Positions 1 through 14,000 of a stretch of DNA of 64,000 bases are shown piece after piece. The stretch is from Numida meleagris (taxonomy: Eukaryota; Chordata; Aves; Galliformes; Numididae). A program made the position numbers and the translations under genes. Below the pieces are notes generated by a model. The model was not told the origin of the DNA. It ran no database searches and saw nothing but the letters and a program-made list of their open reading frames with translations. The stretch covers positions 36,496,115 through 36,560,114 of the forward strand of contig NC_034411.1 of the NCBI RefSeq assembly GCF_002078875.1. The letters are read 5' to 3'. The first letter of the stretch is position 1, and the number at the start of each line of letters is the position of its first letter.

Positions 1-3000
1 TTCCTCCTGCACAGAGAGTGGAAAACCTCTTAAAAACATAAGGCCATTCAGAACTGCTCCCTGGGGTGGCTATAAGTTAAAATCTCAAATTCATCCATCT
101 TTCCTGTGAGATAATTCCAAAATAATCCCAGGAGTGTTTCAGATACTGCCAGCAATGTGTGAGCCAGTTAGCCTTGTGTCCAGCCAGAATCCTGATTTAG
201 CAGCTCATCATGTTTTTCCCCAGATGTCAGACCATTTCTAAAACATACCTCTAGTAAAAATAATAATAAAATGGTCATCATGCAATCTTACCTTATTTCC
301 TGCCAGAATGTATTCTGATGTGGATTCAGCAACTTCTACTTGTGTTCAGTGGTAACTTTTCCAAACAGACTACACTTATATGAGAGTCAGCATGTCTGGC
401 TTTTTTTGCTCTGGGCACCCTTTCCAGTCACATGGACTGGGAACAGCTTGATTCAGATGTTAACAGCCACTGACATTTGCAGGAATGTTGTTTAAAAAAT
501 ATCATAAAAGCCTTGAGAAATTTCAGTGCTTAAAAGGCTTATCACAAAAGTTACTGAAAGTATGGTAAGCATGCTATTAGTGAGGAGCAGTGGCATAATG
601 TAAGTGTTCGTGGTACCATGATACACAGCTATATAGTACATTAAGGAGCAAACCAAACAACATTCTATCCTGACTTTCATGTCTTTACAAGTTCACTGAA
701 GTAGGACTTTTGTGAAAGTCAGGGAAAATCTGACTTGTTGGTGTTACACAGATGTCAGAATCTGACAAATGAAATGGGATAAATTTCAACTCTAGAGTAC
801 AAAAATGATAAACTATGACTGGCACCTACAGTACCAATAAATTCCCAACCCTCTGCATTTATTTTAAACACATTTTTCAATTTTGTAAAGGGATTTGGTT
901 TTATTCTCTTAGGTTTGAAGGAGATCTCCATCAGGTTTTCAATGTTTTAGGGGAAAAAAAAAAAAAGACAACATTTGTGGTTTACATTTCACTGGATTAC
1001 AGTAAAGGAGACACTCAGAGTTTAGCTCCCATTGTTTTCCAATTCATTTCAGTCTCCAGAGATATCTCTCGTTCAGAATGTGACCCCAAAGAGAATAGCT
1101 ATGTCCCTGAATCATTTCAGGATAAGAGATAACTAGCTCCAAACATCTGACAGACTCTTCTCTGCGTAAACTCAAGTCACATGGATTATTTTAATACTTC
1201 CTCCCACCTGAGGTGTTTTCTTTCTGCATTGTGGTCTTTTGAAGTGAACAAACAAACAAGACCTCCCAAAGCCTACCACAAGTGTTCAGAAGTATCTCAA
1301 TAATTCACCTCATGAAACCAGTGGGAGATAGAGAAAAATCTCAAATCCAGTTAAATTTAGATGAATTAAAGCAATGAGTGCACATTATATCCTTACAACC
1401 TTTGCACTATTCTGTAAGCAGAATATTGAGGTATTTTTTGTTTACTTATTTTTCCTAAGGGAAAGCAGATGATGAATGTCAGTAATATAGTACTTTCGTC
1501 TTTCTCCATTAACATGGTTCCCACAGCTCTTGTTCCTCCAGCCAAAGAGGACCAAATGACAAACTAACCAACTCTATGTGCAATGCACCAGAGATGACAG
1601 AAATTGATGTGTGTGGTGGTACAGAGCAGTCATTCTAACACAGCTAGTAAAATCTGATGTCTAACAGAAGTCTATATTCATTAGGATGCCAGACATCCTA
1701 ATCTGAGGCAGATTGCCAGTATTATATTTTCACATTAGTCCATCCAACTTTTGTCAGATAAGGGTTAGTTTTGTATGGACAGTTAAAGAAGCAAATGCAT
1801 TTACAAAGGAACACTCTTAGCTGGATTATTCTGTTGAGGAGCTAATGGAGATCTAATTTAGTGATCAAGTCATTCCATCTTTGTTTTCGATGCAATAATG
1901 TTAGGCTGAATGAAAATAAGCTATATAGTGATAGTGCTCGTGTTCCACAGAAATGGCAAAGATATACAGTAGACAGGGCTTTGGTAAGAGCACCTATCCA
2001 TGTGGTATAGTATCCACACTGTAGATCTGTCTGATGTTTTAGAGAGTTGAAATCTTGTCATTTGCACTTAAAATTCTCCTGAAAGACGTGCAATGATTGG
2101 GCAAAAACATACCCTCCACCACCCTTCATACACATTTCAAAAGCTACATAGAATGAGTGATCACATCAGTTGCTTCATTTGGTCTGAAAGCATGAGAAGG
2201 TATTACACTTTCATTGTCAAATTTTCAGTCTAGATTACAATTAATGAACTGAGTATTACTCTAAAAAACAAAACAAACAACAAAAAAATAGAAGGAGGTA
2301 TTCTAGCAGCCTTCAGACTCAGCCATAGAAACATCATGATGCTCCCACTTCAAGAGATTTCTTATCCAAACCACACTCAAAGGAACAGACATAAAGGAGA
2401 TTAAGTAGTTTCCAGTTTTCTCATTGACTACATCTTTGTTATTAAGATACTGAATTAGACAGAACAGTTACATCATAACCCTCTAAATACTCCACAGCCC
2501 AGAAGAAGAGAGTGATTTCTCCAGGTAAATTACAATAAGACACAAACATACCACATTGTTTATGTGAAAGCTGCTGAAATTTTTCTTGAAAGAGGAAACT
2601 TCAGTAAATTCAAAGGATTCGTTAGGCTGACATTGATCTAAAGAAAACAAGCCAAAAATCACCCTGTCTGAATGGGTGAACAGGGTTATCATGAAAACAA
2701 CATTTGAGATTATTTCATGAAATCAGCTCTAAAAATTATAAATGATACAAAGAAGGAAAACGCTGTAGCTTCTTATCTTGTTTGCAGTTGGGCCAGAAAA
2801 AAACGTGTATTTTTTTTTTTAATGAAAAAGAGAAAGGAGAATGAACCTACAAGAAAGCTTGAAAGTGTTAAAAGGGAAACTTCAATTTGTGTTCATTTTG
2901 GCTCTAAAACACTCACAGCAGTAACTTAGATCTTGAATATGCTCCAGCTCACCAGTCTGCAGATCATCTTCCACTTCAGCTATCAGACTGTGTGGAATTC

Positions 3001-6000
3001 CCTGAACTTACCATGCAGGTTTCAATCCTCAAAGTAGGGGGTGNCGGGGGGTGCGTACGCTGATCATTTAACAAGTCACACACGACTGGAATTTGTATCT
3101 TTGGCACTGCACAAATTTCCTTAACTGCAGCTGCAAGTCAGAGTAATTGCTCCTGAATCTGTTCTCTTCCAATTACCAAATTATTATAATCTTAATGTTG
3201 AAACAAGGTTGATCAAGATTGATGCCCTCTAAGGAAAGCCTCCCTCATGATTGTGTTCTGCTACAAATATGTCTCCACAGATTCTAGTAAGTCAAGGGAG
3301 GAAAGTGGATTTTCATTTGTTGTTTCTACCTGTCAGGAAAAAAATGTAATGAAGTCACAAAATTTAGCAGCAGTATCTAGGAAATGGTAATGATAGAAAA
3401 GCCAGAGGATGTGGGTGTTTTTTGGAGGTTTTTTTGTTTGTTTCTGGGGGAAGTGGGTTGAAGCAGTCAGGGCACAAATACAATCCCATTTAACTTTTGT
3501 GAAATAGCATGCATAAAAATGATTGCCCTGCCAAAGGTTATGCCTAGGGAAGAAATTTAAGAATTACATTTCCCTCACCCCCATCCAAAGGAGTATCTAG
3601 AAAGATGAAATGAGAATGGTGCCTTTTATCCTCACTAACTGGGGAAGGTAAGCTAGAAATTTTATTCCTTAGGAAGTTAGTCATAAGGTACAAAAGCTTT
3701 TGTGAATAGGAACATGAAGACACTGCAGGATTAGAAGTCAGAATTTTTTTCTTGAGTTATGAAAATTCGTCTCAGACAAGGTGATTGTTACAACTAATTA
3801 CTTGTAATAGCATTGCTATTGGGCCTCCATGCACTGGAAATGAAAATTTATGTTAGAATTTGAAGCAATCATCAACTGCCAGCCATGTGCTAGATCCTAC
3901 TCCCATTACAAAGACAGAATCTTAGGACAAAAAGTCACACAGCACGACATACCTCAGACCACGTCACTGATTCAAAATTAAAAATCAGCAAACGTAATAG
4001 CTTGAATATAAGGTAGTATGCTTAATAAGTACAGTTTTCTTTGAAAGTTCAGCATATAACAATATGTTCCCTGCTTTCAAATCCTGTGATACAGTATTTG
4101 ATCTGATTTCTCAGTTCTACTAGCTGTGTCATGTCCCACATGTGCCAGTATTTGGGATGATTCAAACACTGAAGTTCTGCATAATTTAAAGTTTTATTAT
4201 TGTATAGGATTAAGATAGAGGGGGAGGCACTCAAAATGAATGGATGAAAACAAAATTATAAAGCAAGAAAGCATGCACTTACATTTCTCAGCAGTAATAA
4301 TGGATCTTACCCATACATGAGGAGGAAAAAGAAACTGTCTTAATATGCTTTTTTTGCTTTGTGGACATTTAGTCAGGTGAGTCATCTGTCTGGCACCAAA
4401 ACCCATGGGAAATTAAGCAATATATCTTTTTTCTTCAGCTTTTAGCTTTTATTTTACCTTCTGATCATTATTTCAAACTCAATTACTGAAATCTTGCTGC
4501 ACATACTGGTTTATCAGGGCTCATACAGAATTTTGCGTAGAGTTAGTTAAGGTAGGAATTGTACATAAGTAGTTCTTCATATGATATAAAACGTCCTCAG
4601 AACACTGAACGGATGCTATTACATTTTATGGTATCCTGTACGTAGGCAGCACACATTGTACAGAGAAAGTCAAAAAGCAATTAGACTATCAACTTGGCCT
4701 CTAAATTATATTCTACATTTTAAAGGCTGAGATGGAGTTAGCAGAAAAATCCTACAGTTTTTTAGAGAGGCAGGACCACTATTGAAAGGCTAAATTTATC
4801 CTATCAGACAAAAGGAACTAGTTACCAGAAATGGTAAGAAATAGTTTACCTTAACTCTATACTACTAGGAAAACATTACAAACTTGCCTTTGGTATTAGC
4901 CTGAAGCAGCAACTTCACTGCTTCACTAGTTCCTGTTGGCTGCAGGAAAAATCAGCTTGCAGACTCCCCTACATGTACAGGCCTGAGGAGAATCATATTC
5001 CTGGTTTATGGGATATCCACTACATTACCTCAAAAGTGAAGTACATCTCAGTGAATAGAATCTCAAGCTTAGCATGTCCCTCATACAGCCTCTGAAAAAA
5101 AGGAGTATGTGTAATAAGAAAGACAGTGAAAATATAAAGAAAAGATAAAACCATCAGTAAGAAAATACTGATGCTAACTTTGTTTATAGGAAACCAGTGA
5201 ACTGTTTTCTAACAATTGCAAGGACTGCAAAGTTCTCACAGTTCAAGCTGGAAATGAATTTGAACATCTTATTTTTTCAGAGCAGTTTCTTGGTAATTCA
5301 TGAAGCTGGTCTTGTAAGCAATATGTACGCTCAGCAAATGAATGGGTAGGGAAGGGCCCAGCAACACCAGCAGCAATCTCACAGATACTGCTTATGTCGC
5401 TTTTAAACAGGTGGAAGGCAGGAGGAGGACCTGTCCAGAAGCTATCCAGCCATGAGGCAGCAGAACTACCTCTAGCGCCAGTTCTGTGCCTACATCACTG
5501 ACAACCACTGTTCTGAGAAGAAGCCTGTCACTTTTACCAGAGCTGTATCCCTGTTTTGGGATCCCTAATTTGTTCGCAGACAGCACTTCATGTCTGTTTA
5601 TGGAAAAATAGAGTAAAGTCTCGCTGTAGGTACAATTATCTCCTTCCAACTGTTCCTTGCTTATGAGAGGGGAAGAAAACCCTCCACAGAGATAGTCTGT
5701 GACACTTGGTTACCAAATCATATCCTGCCTACATCTGAAGCTACAAGTGTCATGGTAGATATCCTGACATTGCTTTTCAAAACAACCAGCTAGCCTATAA
5801 GTTTGCTACTGAAAACACACATCATTTTAACGTACAGTTTGTATGTTGCATGCCACTCCCTACCTATACAGGTATTTTTCTTCATTCAGTACATAGTTTC
5901 TTATTAAAAATAAACAGAAAAAACAACCCATCATAACCTGTTTTTATGAACTTCTGCCTCTCTTTCAGATATTTTAAGACAGATGCACGAATGAAGTGTT

Positions 6001-9000
6001 TCCATTAACATTCCCATTCCTGAATTCAATAATCTATCTGTATTTTAGTTTGAAATAAAACAAGTTACGTTTTGCTTACAGTTTAAAGGTTCCTGCCCTG
6101 AAGATGTAAAATATTAGCTGTACAAAAAATGCGGTTAAAAAAAACCGATTGCTTTTTTTTTGCAGAAGGTTTCTTGCAAGAGGTTTTTGTGGAGCAAATA
6201 TAACTCAGCTCATAAAAAAAAAGACCAATTAAGATTTAAATGAATATGTAAAAATATTTTTCCTAAGACAATGTGCATTACAAACCTGAGGAATTTATTA
6301 AAATGGCAGAGGACTTACCTTCAGAAGAGTCAGTGAAGAGGATGTTGTTTCCGTTTTACCTTGTATCTGATCAAATGCTTACAGAAAAACTTAGGCTAAT
6401 GCTGACTCCCTCCACCTCTGTAGTGGTAAGAAACAAAAGAGAAAAAAAAAAATAGTCCAAGCACTCCTATAGGCTTGGAAAACTGAATAGCAGTAACATC
6501 TGGCTTTTTGCCTGAGATTAATTGGAGAAATGTATTACAGGCTGTGCTCTTATCATCAGCTGCCAAGAACCATTTGGATAATACTCCTTAACAAGAGGAA
6601 AAAGGAAGATTTTTCTCTTTCTTTCCAGACCTTTGTATGTACCAGACCACACTGTCAAAAAGATAACAATTTTGAACTGACTGGTGAATATCAGAGAAAT
6701 AAGAAGTGATGTTACTTAGCTTTTCCTTTAAAAACTGCAATTCCAAATGTAGAGGGATAGTTATCTTTTCCCACAGATTTCATCATGAGGAACTCAGCCG
6801 ATAAAGTTTCACCTTTAGGGTTCTCTGCCTGGATTCTGTCTTCTCTGAGGACTAAAAGCCAGGCCTGTTCCTCTTTGCCATCAGCAGGCATGAATGTCCT
6901 CACAGGTATGTGCAGCCTGTGACACCTGTGCCCTGACCGTGGGCAGCTTCGTGCCTGGGCTGCGGGAAAGCTCTAAGGGCAGGAGGTGGAAAACAACAGA
7001 GATCCAAAATACAGAAAAAGGGAAAAGATAAACACCCTGAAGAGCATACATTTAAAGCCTGTATTTTATTAGTGGTTATTAATCATGTGACACCTCCCAC
7101 AGTGCCCTTGCTTTGGGTGAGGAGATGCTACCTCAGGCCTGGTTGGCTTCTCCCCTGGCCTGGCCCAGCCGCAGCTGGTGGGGCCGCAAGGATAAGGCCT
7201 AGGTGCGCTGCTGTAGCAAGGGAACCCACAACATTCCCTTCCAACAGGAGTAAGCCATCAAAGCATTTCTGTGAGACTGGCAGCTGTGCTGGCAGGGCAG
7301 ATTTGCTGTGGTCTGGAGAACCAGCTAGCACAGGAGCTGCACAATCCTAGGTCTTCCAGAGTTAGCACTAACAAGCAACAACAGTTTTCCTCATGTAGAA
7401 AAAGTCTTTCAACTTTACCTGCTGGTAGCCTGGCCCAGCCAAATGCTGGAGCTGCACTGCAGCCGCAGGAGGGACAGGATAAAGCTGGCAGTGTAACAAA
7501 GGCAGGAGGCACCTGTGACACAGCACGCTAATTGGAGCATTAATTGACATTAATCACCAAGAATATTGTTCCTTTTAGGCACTGAAAAATGCTTCACTTC
7601 AATCAACAGAAACGCCATGAAACATCCAGTTATTCCTTATCTCAATTTTTGAAAGATTGTACATATATTGTATAACACAAGTCTAATAAATTCAGGGTTT
7701 TATTCCAAAGTGCAATCTAATGAACACACACAAGGCAGGCTTTTCCATAGTGCATGAATTCTGTTTTCCTATCATTAACAGAAATAATTACAAGCTATTT
7801 AACTTCTCCATAAGAATAAGGGTGATGGCCCCAGTGTGAGGCCATATGCCAGCTCCCAGTCCTATCTTTGAATCAAGAATGGTTTAAACATACATATAAT
7901 GGCAAGCATGCAGATGGTTGGTTGAGCAGAAAAAAAAGGCTGTAGGTTGCATACTGCTGTCATGACTTTGTCAGCTACACTTTCATCAGGAGGCAGCTAT
8001 AATTGAGTTGTGAAAAATTTTGTGAAGGTTTGTGCATTTGTGCTCATAAAACTAATGTTTTGTTTTCACACACATTTGTTAGGCTTTTATGCAGAGTTTG
8101 ATTAGCAAAAGAGATTCTCAGGAAAATAAATGGTCCCTGGGCTTGGGCTCTCCTTCATGTTTATTGATAGAGAAAACCAAGGAAGGAGAGCTAGGCTTAT
8201 ATACCAAATTAAAAATCTAATGCTGAAATTGGGAATCAGTGTTCTCATGAGTATTTCCAGTGATGTCAGCAGGACAGCACTTACGAATAATCACATGTAT
8301 TCAGGCCTGATCGACTGTTTAGTGTTACTTTTTTTTTCTTCTGCATCTAAATAAATACGTCAAAATTTGCAATTTCTTTAGAATAGTTACTATAATTTAT
8401 TATATAAATATATATATATAATTATAATTAACATTATTTATTATTATTATTATATACCTTTTCTGATATTCCTTATTCAGATGTACCAGATTTTGAACCC
8501 ATATTTTCTCTACTACATGACATCATGCAAATCTGAAACTTCATATAACCATCCAGCGCCAGAAAGTGGAGCATTAAGGTAAACATCACAGTGTATCACT
8601 AAGCCCACACAAGCTGTCAGTGCTGCAGCTTTTAAAATCTCCATATTTTTCTTCCCATTCCCACGTTTTACTTTCCTAAGCACTGATATCTCCTTTTTGT
8701 ATACCTTGAAACTACCTTATTTCCCTGATCTCTAGTTATTTGTTCTTAAACTTCCTGGCTCTTGGTTTCAAAAGGTATTTTTGCTTGTTTTTGTTTGGTT
8801 GGTTTGTTGTTGCTTTCTGTTAAAACAATAAGACCAAATCATAGTCAGGCATTCACATGAACAATAAAACGAAGTGTGATGGTGGGACTGTTGAGGAGTT
8901 ATAATGTTTTTATCTATCATTTGGTTTGACAGGATAAAAGGATTGTGAAAGAAATTATTATCCTTTACAGCTGGGTAAGAAATAAACAACATAGGCTAAA

Positions 9001-10238
9001 GTACATTAGTATTCTTATAACTGAAGAACAACAATGTATTAAAATAAATATTTGTGAAATGAAAGCATTTTTTGCTAGGGGAAAAAACATCATATTCCTT
9101 GAGGCTAGTGGTCCACACAGATGCTGTGAAGCCCCAGCAGTGTGTTTCAGGGATCCCAGTTTACTTTCAGAGCCCGTGGAGAAATGAGGGTTCCTGCTAA
9201 CTCCTTGTTTTTAAACACAGAACAAAACCTGCCTACATCCAGTCAACCGAGTGAGATTAGATCTCAATGGCTCCCAGGTTCTGATATGGGCAACCCCATG
9301 CATGACAGGTTCTCTGCCTCCAGGGCCACTTTCTAGCTCAGGAAGACCTGTCCTTCTGTTCAGACAGGCCAGGGCTGGTATCGCTGCCCAGCTCTGCACA
9401 GCACAGAGAGGTTAAAGATGCAGGACACCAGACAAGACCCCAGCAGGTGAGAGCAGGGCAGTAGACGAGCTGGCTGTGCAGGAGGGAGGCCAACACAAGA
9501 GACGGCCACTTGCTGCAGAGCAGAACATCATTGGGAAGGCCAAGCTCACTGTTCTGCCCCTGCTTCCAGAGGTGTTTGCGAATACTGCATTGCAGGCTTT
9601 GGAAGACGGAGTAATCTGTGCAGCAGAGGTTGAGATGTTGTCCTTCTCAGGTGCATGCTTTAAAAATGGAAGCCTGGAAAGTTTCCAGAATAGTGCAGGA
9701 AAATGAACTGGGGTGCATACATTTGCTTAGAGTGGAAAAGACTGCAATGATGCTGACCCCTCCTGTTCTACCTATGAAGAAAACGCTGGATGAACAATCC
9801 TAAGTGCAGTTCTGTTACAAGTCCTGTTTTCTCCTTTTACATTAATATTAGATTGTACATTAAGGACACTGATCTGAGAATCATGATCAAGAACCATTTG
9901 ATTGAAAAGTTGCCTTCCAGCTTTTACATACTCAAAGAGCAGGATTTAGGAATAAATACCTACCATCATATATATCACATATATACACTTTTATTTTAGC
10001 TGGGTAGACTACAACATTGTGGACATATGTAGATCTATAGGCACAGATACTCAGCTAGCTATGTATTTAATGTAATCCACAGTAAAAGACAAGTATAATT
10101 TTAAAGACGAAAGCATAATCATCCATATATTATGAACTTTGAAAAAAACTGCTTTGATGGATCATTGTACTTTCTCAAAACACTTTTTACTTCCACCCTG
10201 TCTCCACAGCCAGCCCCGAAGTCTTAAATGATTGTGTA
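1..10238. other. Intergenic DNA, no gene recognised
   Basis: AT-rich non-coding sequence. Open frames here are short (up to about 105 codons), have no recognisable domains and look like chance. Slightly GC-richer patches occur at about 7120-7530 and 9280-9560, but neither shows a recognisable exon or repeat family. One ambiguous base (n) lies at 3044 inside a G-rich run. A minus-strand frame at 6712-6903 has a protein-like composition but I do not recognise it. Confidence 0.7.
8395..8456. repeat. AT/ATT microsatellite
   Basis: A run of alternating AT and ATT/TTA units seen directly in the sequence, imperfect along its length. It has no coding meaning; it is an ordinary low-complexity tract that could be length-polymorphic. 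Confidence 0.85.
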
Positions 10239-10252
10239 GTGCCACCTACTTG
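10239..10252 (-). promoter_or_regulatory. Candidate CTCF site, reverse orientation
   Basis: Read on the minus strand the sequence is CAAGTAGGTGGCAC, which matches 13 of 14 positions of the CTCF core consensus CCASYAGRKGGCRC (only position 2 differs). CTCF binds such cores to form chromatin loop anchors and domain boundaries. A single motif match is weak evidence without occupancy data. It pairs with a forward-oriented perfect match at 47788, so the two point away from each other. Confidence 0.4.
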
Positions 10253-13200
10253 TTGTTGCTGAGTTTTGGAGAGAAGTCACTTTACGAGTGAAACCAGTAC
10301 TTCTTTAATATATTAACAAGGGATTGTTTTGTATGGTTTGTTGTTTTTTCTTTTATTCTTTTCCCTCTCCTTCCAGTACTATGCCAACTTCATTTTTTTT
10401 TTTTATAGAATATTTAAAAATTCTAACAATTTTCTTTCAACTGTAGATGTCTCTGATTTATTACTGTGGTGTATAAAACACCATCTGAATGCCTCACAAA
10501 CTTACAAGACTTCTAACAGAAAATGAAGAAGTGATTCCTGAGAACAGCAGTTATTACAAACCTAATTAGCTGGAGAAAAAAGAACTCTCCCCATGACAAT
10601 GCCTTATGGAAATAAGAGTAAGAGGTATCTTACCTTGCAGCCACAGGTGAATAAGCCTGTAAGAGCAATAAACATACATTTAAGAATCTGTAGCAGTAAC
10701 AGCACAATATGATGTGGCCCCTCCTGTACAGGCTTGAATTCATCACTGCACTGCTGAAAAACAGAAGCACAATGGTTAGCCTCTCTGTAACTACACAACT
10801 ATAACATAACCACAAATGCAGCTTGAATAGCTTTGTGATCCTTAAAATTAAAGTATGGCTTCTCACTTCTTCAGAAAACTGAGAAGTTTTCTTTTTCCTT
10901 AGAAACATTTCTAGTCGATCTATACCAAACATTTATAGTGACAGAACACAATTTCAAAAAACTAACATTAAAGGCTTAAAAGAAAATTAAATAATTTCTC
11001 CTACCTCTCAGTTTCCTTTAACAAAAATAAATAGATGAAAGGCCATAAACGTGGGAGCACTAACGCATTAACTTTCCACTTGTAGTGGAGAAACTGATTT
11101 TATATCCCAGATTGAGAGAGAGTTAGGTCCTTTGATAAATGGATTAGAGTTAGTACTTTATAACCAAGATCTTCACTTCCATGTGGTCTTCAGATTTTTG
11201 CCTGACATTGGAATTTTTGGCAGGCAATGATGAGAAATTGTCCAAATATTACAGAAGCCATCTTCCTGCAAAAGCAGAGAAGCCCTCTGTAGATGCGAAG
11301 ATCAAATCCATTAAAAAAAAAAACCCTAGCAGCCTATGAAATAGACTTTGCATTAGTACTTTTTAATTTGTTGGTTTGATTTTTAGGATTCTGTTCTCTT
11401 AAGCAAGATTTAGGGATCCTCAGAAACATCTTAAATCTCTATGTAAAAACATACAGAAATCAGTGGATGGCACTGTTGGCTTACAGATAATCATCTACTA
11501 AATTGTAAAGGATAGTTAGATTTCAGGATTAGCTGTATATTGATTTATGTGTACCTAGCACCTTGAAGAGTTTCCTGTATTTAAGACAATTTACCTTTCT
11601 TAAAGTCTACTTCCATGCTAAACTCATCAAAAAGAAGAAGGTTATTTATTTCTAACATTTTGAAGCTTACTTGGATTAGAAAGTGCTTAGACACAAATAT
11701 TAGACAGAAAATAAACCATCACTACAATTACTGTAAGTACTAAGTTTTGAAACATTGATAAATGTCTTAATTTCTTTTTGTAGTTTGTAAACACAGTGCG
11801 CGGAGACACAGTTTACTGAAATATTTCAAAAATAATACATTTTCTTCCATCTATAGAGTGCCTTATAGAGACTTTCTTTCTAATTCAGTCTCCTATTCAG
11901 GCTTAGTTGATTACCAGTTCCTAGGGGGTCCTTTAGCACTCTGAGCATCTTTGCAGCAACCTAAGACAGGGAAGACAACATTTCTGGAAAAACACAATAT
12001 GCTATGATATGCAGAGAGGCCACACAAATACAATAAGAGGTTGTTCATCCTCCCTAGAGCACAGTTTGCCTCACTAGGAGCATGCCTGTCTACATTTATT
12101 CTGTGCTGCAGTTAAAGTGCTGCCTGAAGTAGGGACAGGGGACCATGAAATTTCTTCTGCAGAGTTCATGCTTGGGCACAGAGATGAAGAACTTCCTGGC
12201 ACATCTGCCATGGTTTAACAGGCAGGGGCCTCCACCCTCCATGAACTACAGGGTTAATTCCTTTAAAAATAAGCGCATTCTAAGATCATACCTACATTTC
12301 ACACACAAACCAAAAGCCACTCTCAACGTCAGACTTTAATTAAAGTCTATGCTATTGAGTCTATCCTTGCCAGGTCTGTTTGTAAGCTTTCTCAAAGGAA
12401 AAAAGATAAAGACTACACATCCCTGTACAATGGAAGGAGTAGGCATACTCCACACTGACGTAGCCCGTGGCTATGCTGTAGGCTTTCAGCATAATTTGCA
12501 ATCAAATCAGCCAAGTGATTCCCTCTTGGGAAAGACCTTATATAGCACAGCAACAGGATTGGGATTTTGTGGGAAACCATAACTTACCCCATCATTCTGA
12601 TGGAGCAGCACTTCATATTGATATGTGGAGATGAAACAAGAAGCCTGCTAGCCTTTAGCATGCTCCCTGGATTATTATGCTGAGTTTGAAGGACATATAC
12701 CAGGCTGATACACTTTGGAGACAAGGAAAAGACTCCCTCTGAATTTCATGGGTGCCCTTGGTCCCTGCCCTGCACAACAGCTAGGAAGGAAGGGAATCCA
12801 GGGGCCAGGGGCAGAGAGAACAGATCAATTGATCAATTGACCTTCTTTTCTTATTTACTTTCTTTGCATTGAGATTTCTGCAAAGATACTCACATTGTTG
12901 CATTTTATTGTTTAAGAAACACTTAACAGTTTAAGAAACCAAATGCAGCAGTTCTAAATAAAAGTCAAACTCTTAGAAAGTGGAATGCAGAGAGGAACTG
13001 AGTGTCACTCTTTCCTTCAAAACAACAAAAACAAAATCCTCCCTTAACTTGCTGAGGAGCTCACCTTAGCTCACTTGGATTAAAAATAATGAATTAAAAC
13101 ACCCTCTAAGAGACTTCGGCTTTGTGACTCAAAAGTCTAAAACAATCTTTTCTCCTTCTACAGTATTTCTGGCATGTTGTTGAATCTCCACACTTCTCTT

Positions 13201-13816
13201 CTAGGCACTGCACTGTTGTCACAGCTACAGTTTGCATACTCTGAAAAATATTAATAATAATTAATTAAAACCCCTCTTTCAGAGTAGAGGAAAGTCATGT
13301 TTGTCCTGTGTACATGAAAACTTGTTTTCCACTCTAGACAAATATGTTAATATTGCGAACAGTTTTAAAACATCAGAAATGTGTTAGAAGTCCGGTTTTA
13401 TTCCCTCGGGTTTTGAGCTGGAATATACTAAGTCTGTCCAGTTGCAGCCAGCCACCTCACTTATGGTCAGACTCTGCTGAGTCACAAGCAGCACTGAAAC
13501 CTTGAAGGATGCCCGGAAGCTCGAACTCTCCTCGCTGCTCTGTAGCAAACTACCAAACTCGTGGGAGAGGGGCTGAGGCTCCCTAAGTCATGAGGATTGA
13601 ATATTTCAAGATGCAGGGAGCAAAGAATCTCTTTAATGCAAGTAACATGGGCAGTGTGGACAGAGCATACATACGTTGTAATTTCATTTTCTGTGGAGAT
13701 ATCCAGGTCCAGGAATACAATTAAAATAATCTACTTCTGAACCTGACTTGAAATAATCATGCTAATCAGCATTTACGCACTTTCTGATGGATTTTTCTTT
13801 ATAGTAAAGATGACAG
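10253..13816. other. Intergenic DNA, no gene recognised
   Basis: AT-rich sequence with short chance frames only. It contains a perfect 16-bp palindrome at 12825-12840, made of two GATCAATT-type units. At the right end, a TGCTGAGTCA match to a MAF/NF-E2 type element lies at 13475-13484. Neither is strong evidence of function. Confidence 0.65.
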
Positions 13817-14000
13817 AGGATTGGAATAGGTTGCCCAGAGAGGTTGTAATGTCTTCTATGGAGTTATTCAAGATCTGTCTGGACACTTACCATTGTGACC
13901 TATTGTAGGGTACCTGCTACAGCAGGGGGGTTGGACTTGATGATCTCTTGAGGTCTCTTCCAATCCCTGCAATTTTGTGCATCTGTGATTTTCTGTATCT
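13817..14000 (+). mobile_element. CR1 LINE 3' fragment
   Basis: The sequence shows the conserved end of the CR1 ORF2 and its 3' UTR in sense orientation: TTGCCCAGAGAGGTTGT, then the GGGGGGTTGGACTTGATGAT block, then CTCTTCCAATCCCTGCAATT. The 5' part is missing, as is usual for CR1, which truncates on insertion. The terminal short repeats are degraded. Non-functional remnant. Confidence 0.85.

Noticed and set aside
12825..12840. 16-bp palindrome as a regulatory site
   Set aside because: It is built from two copies of an 8-bp AT-rich unit that is itself nearly palindromic. It matches no factor site I know, and such sequences arise easily in AT-rich DNA.
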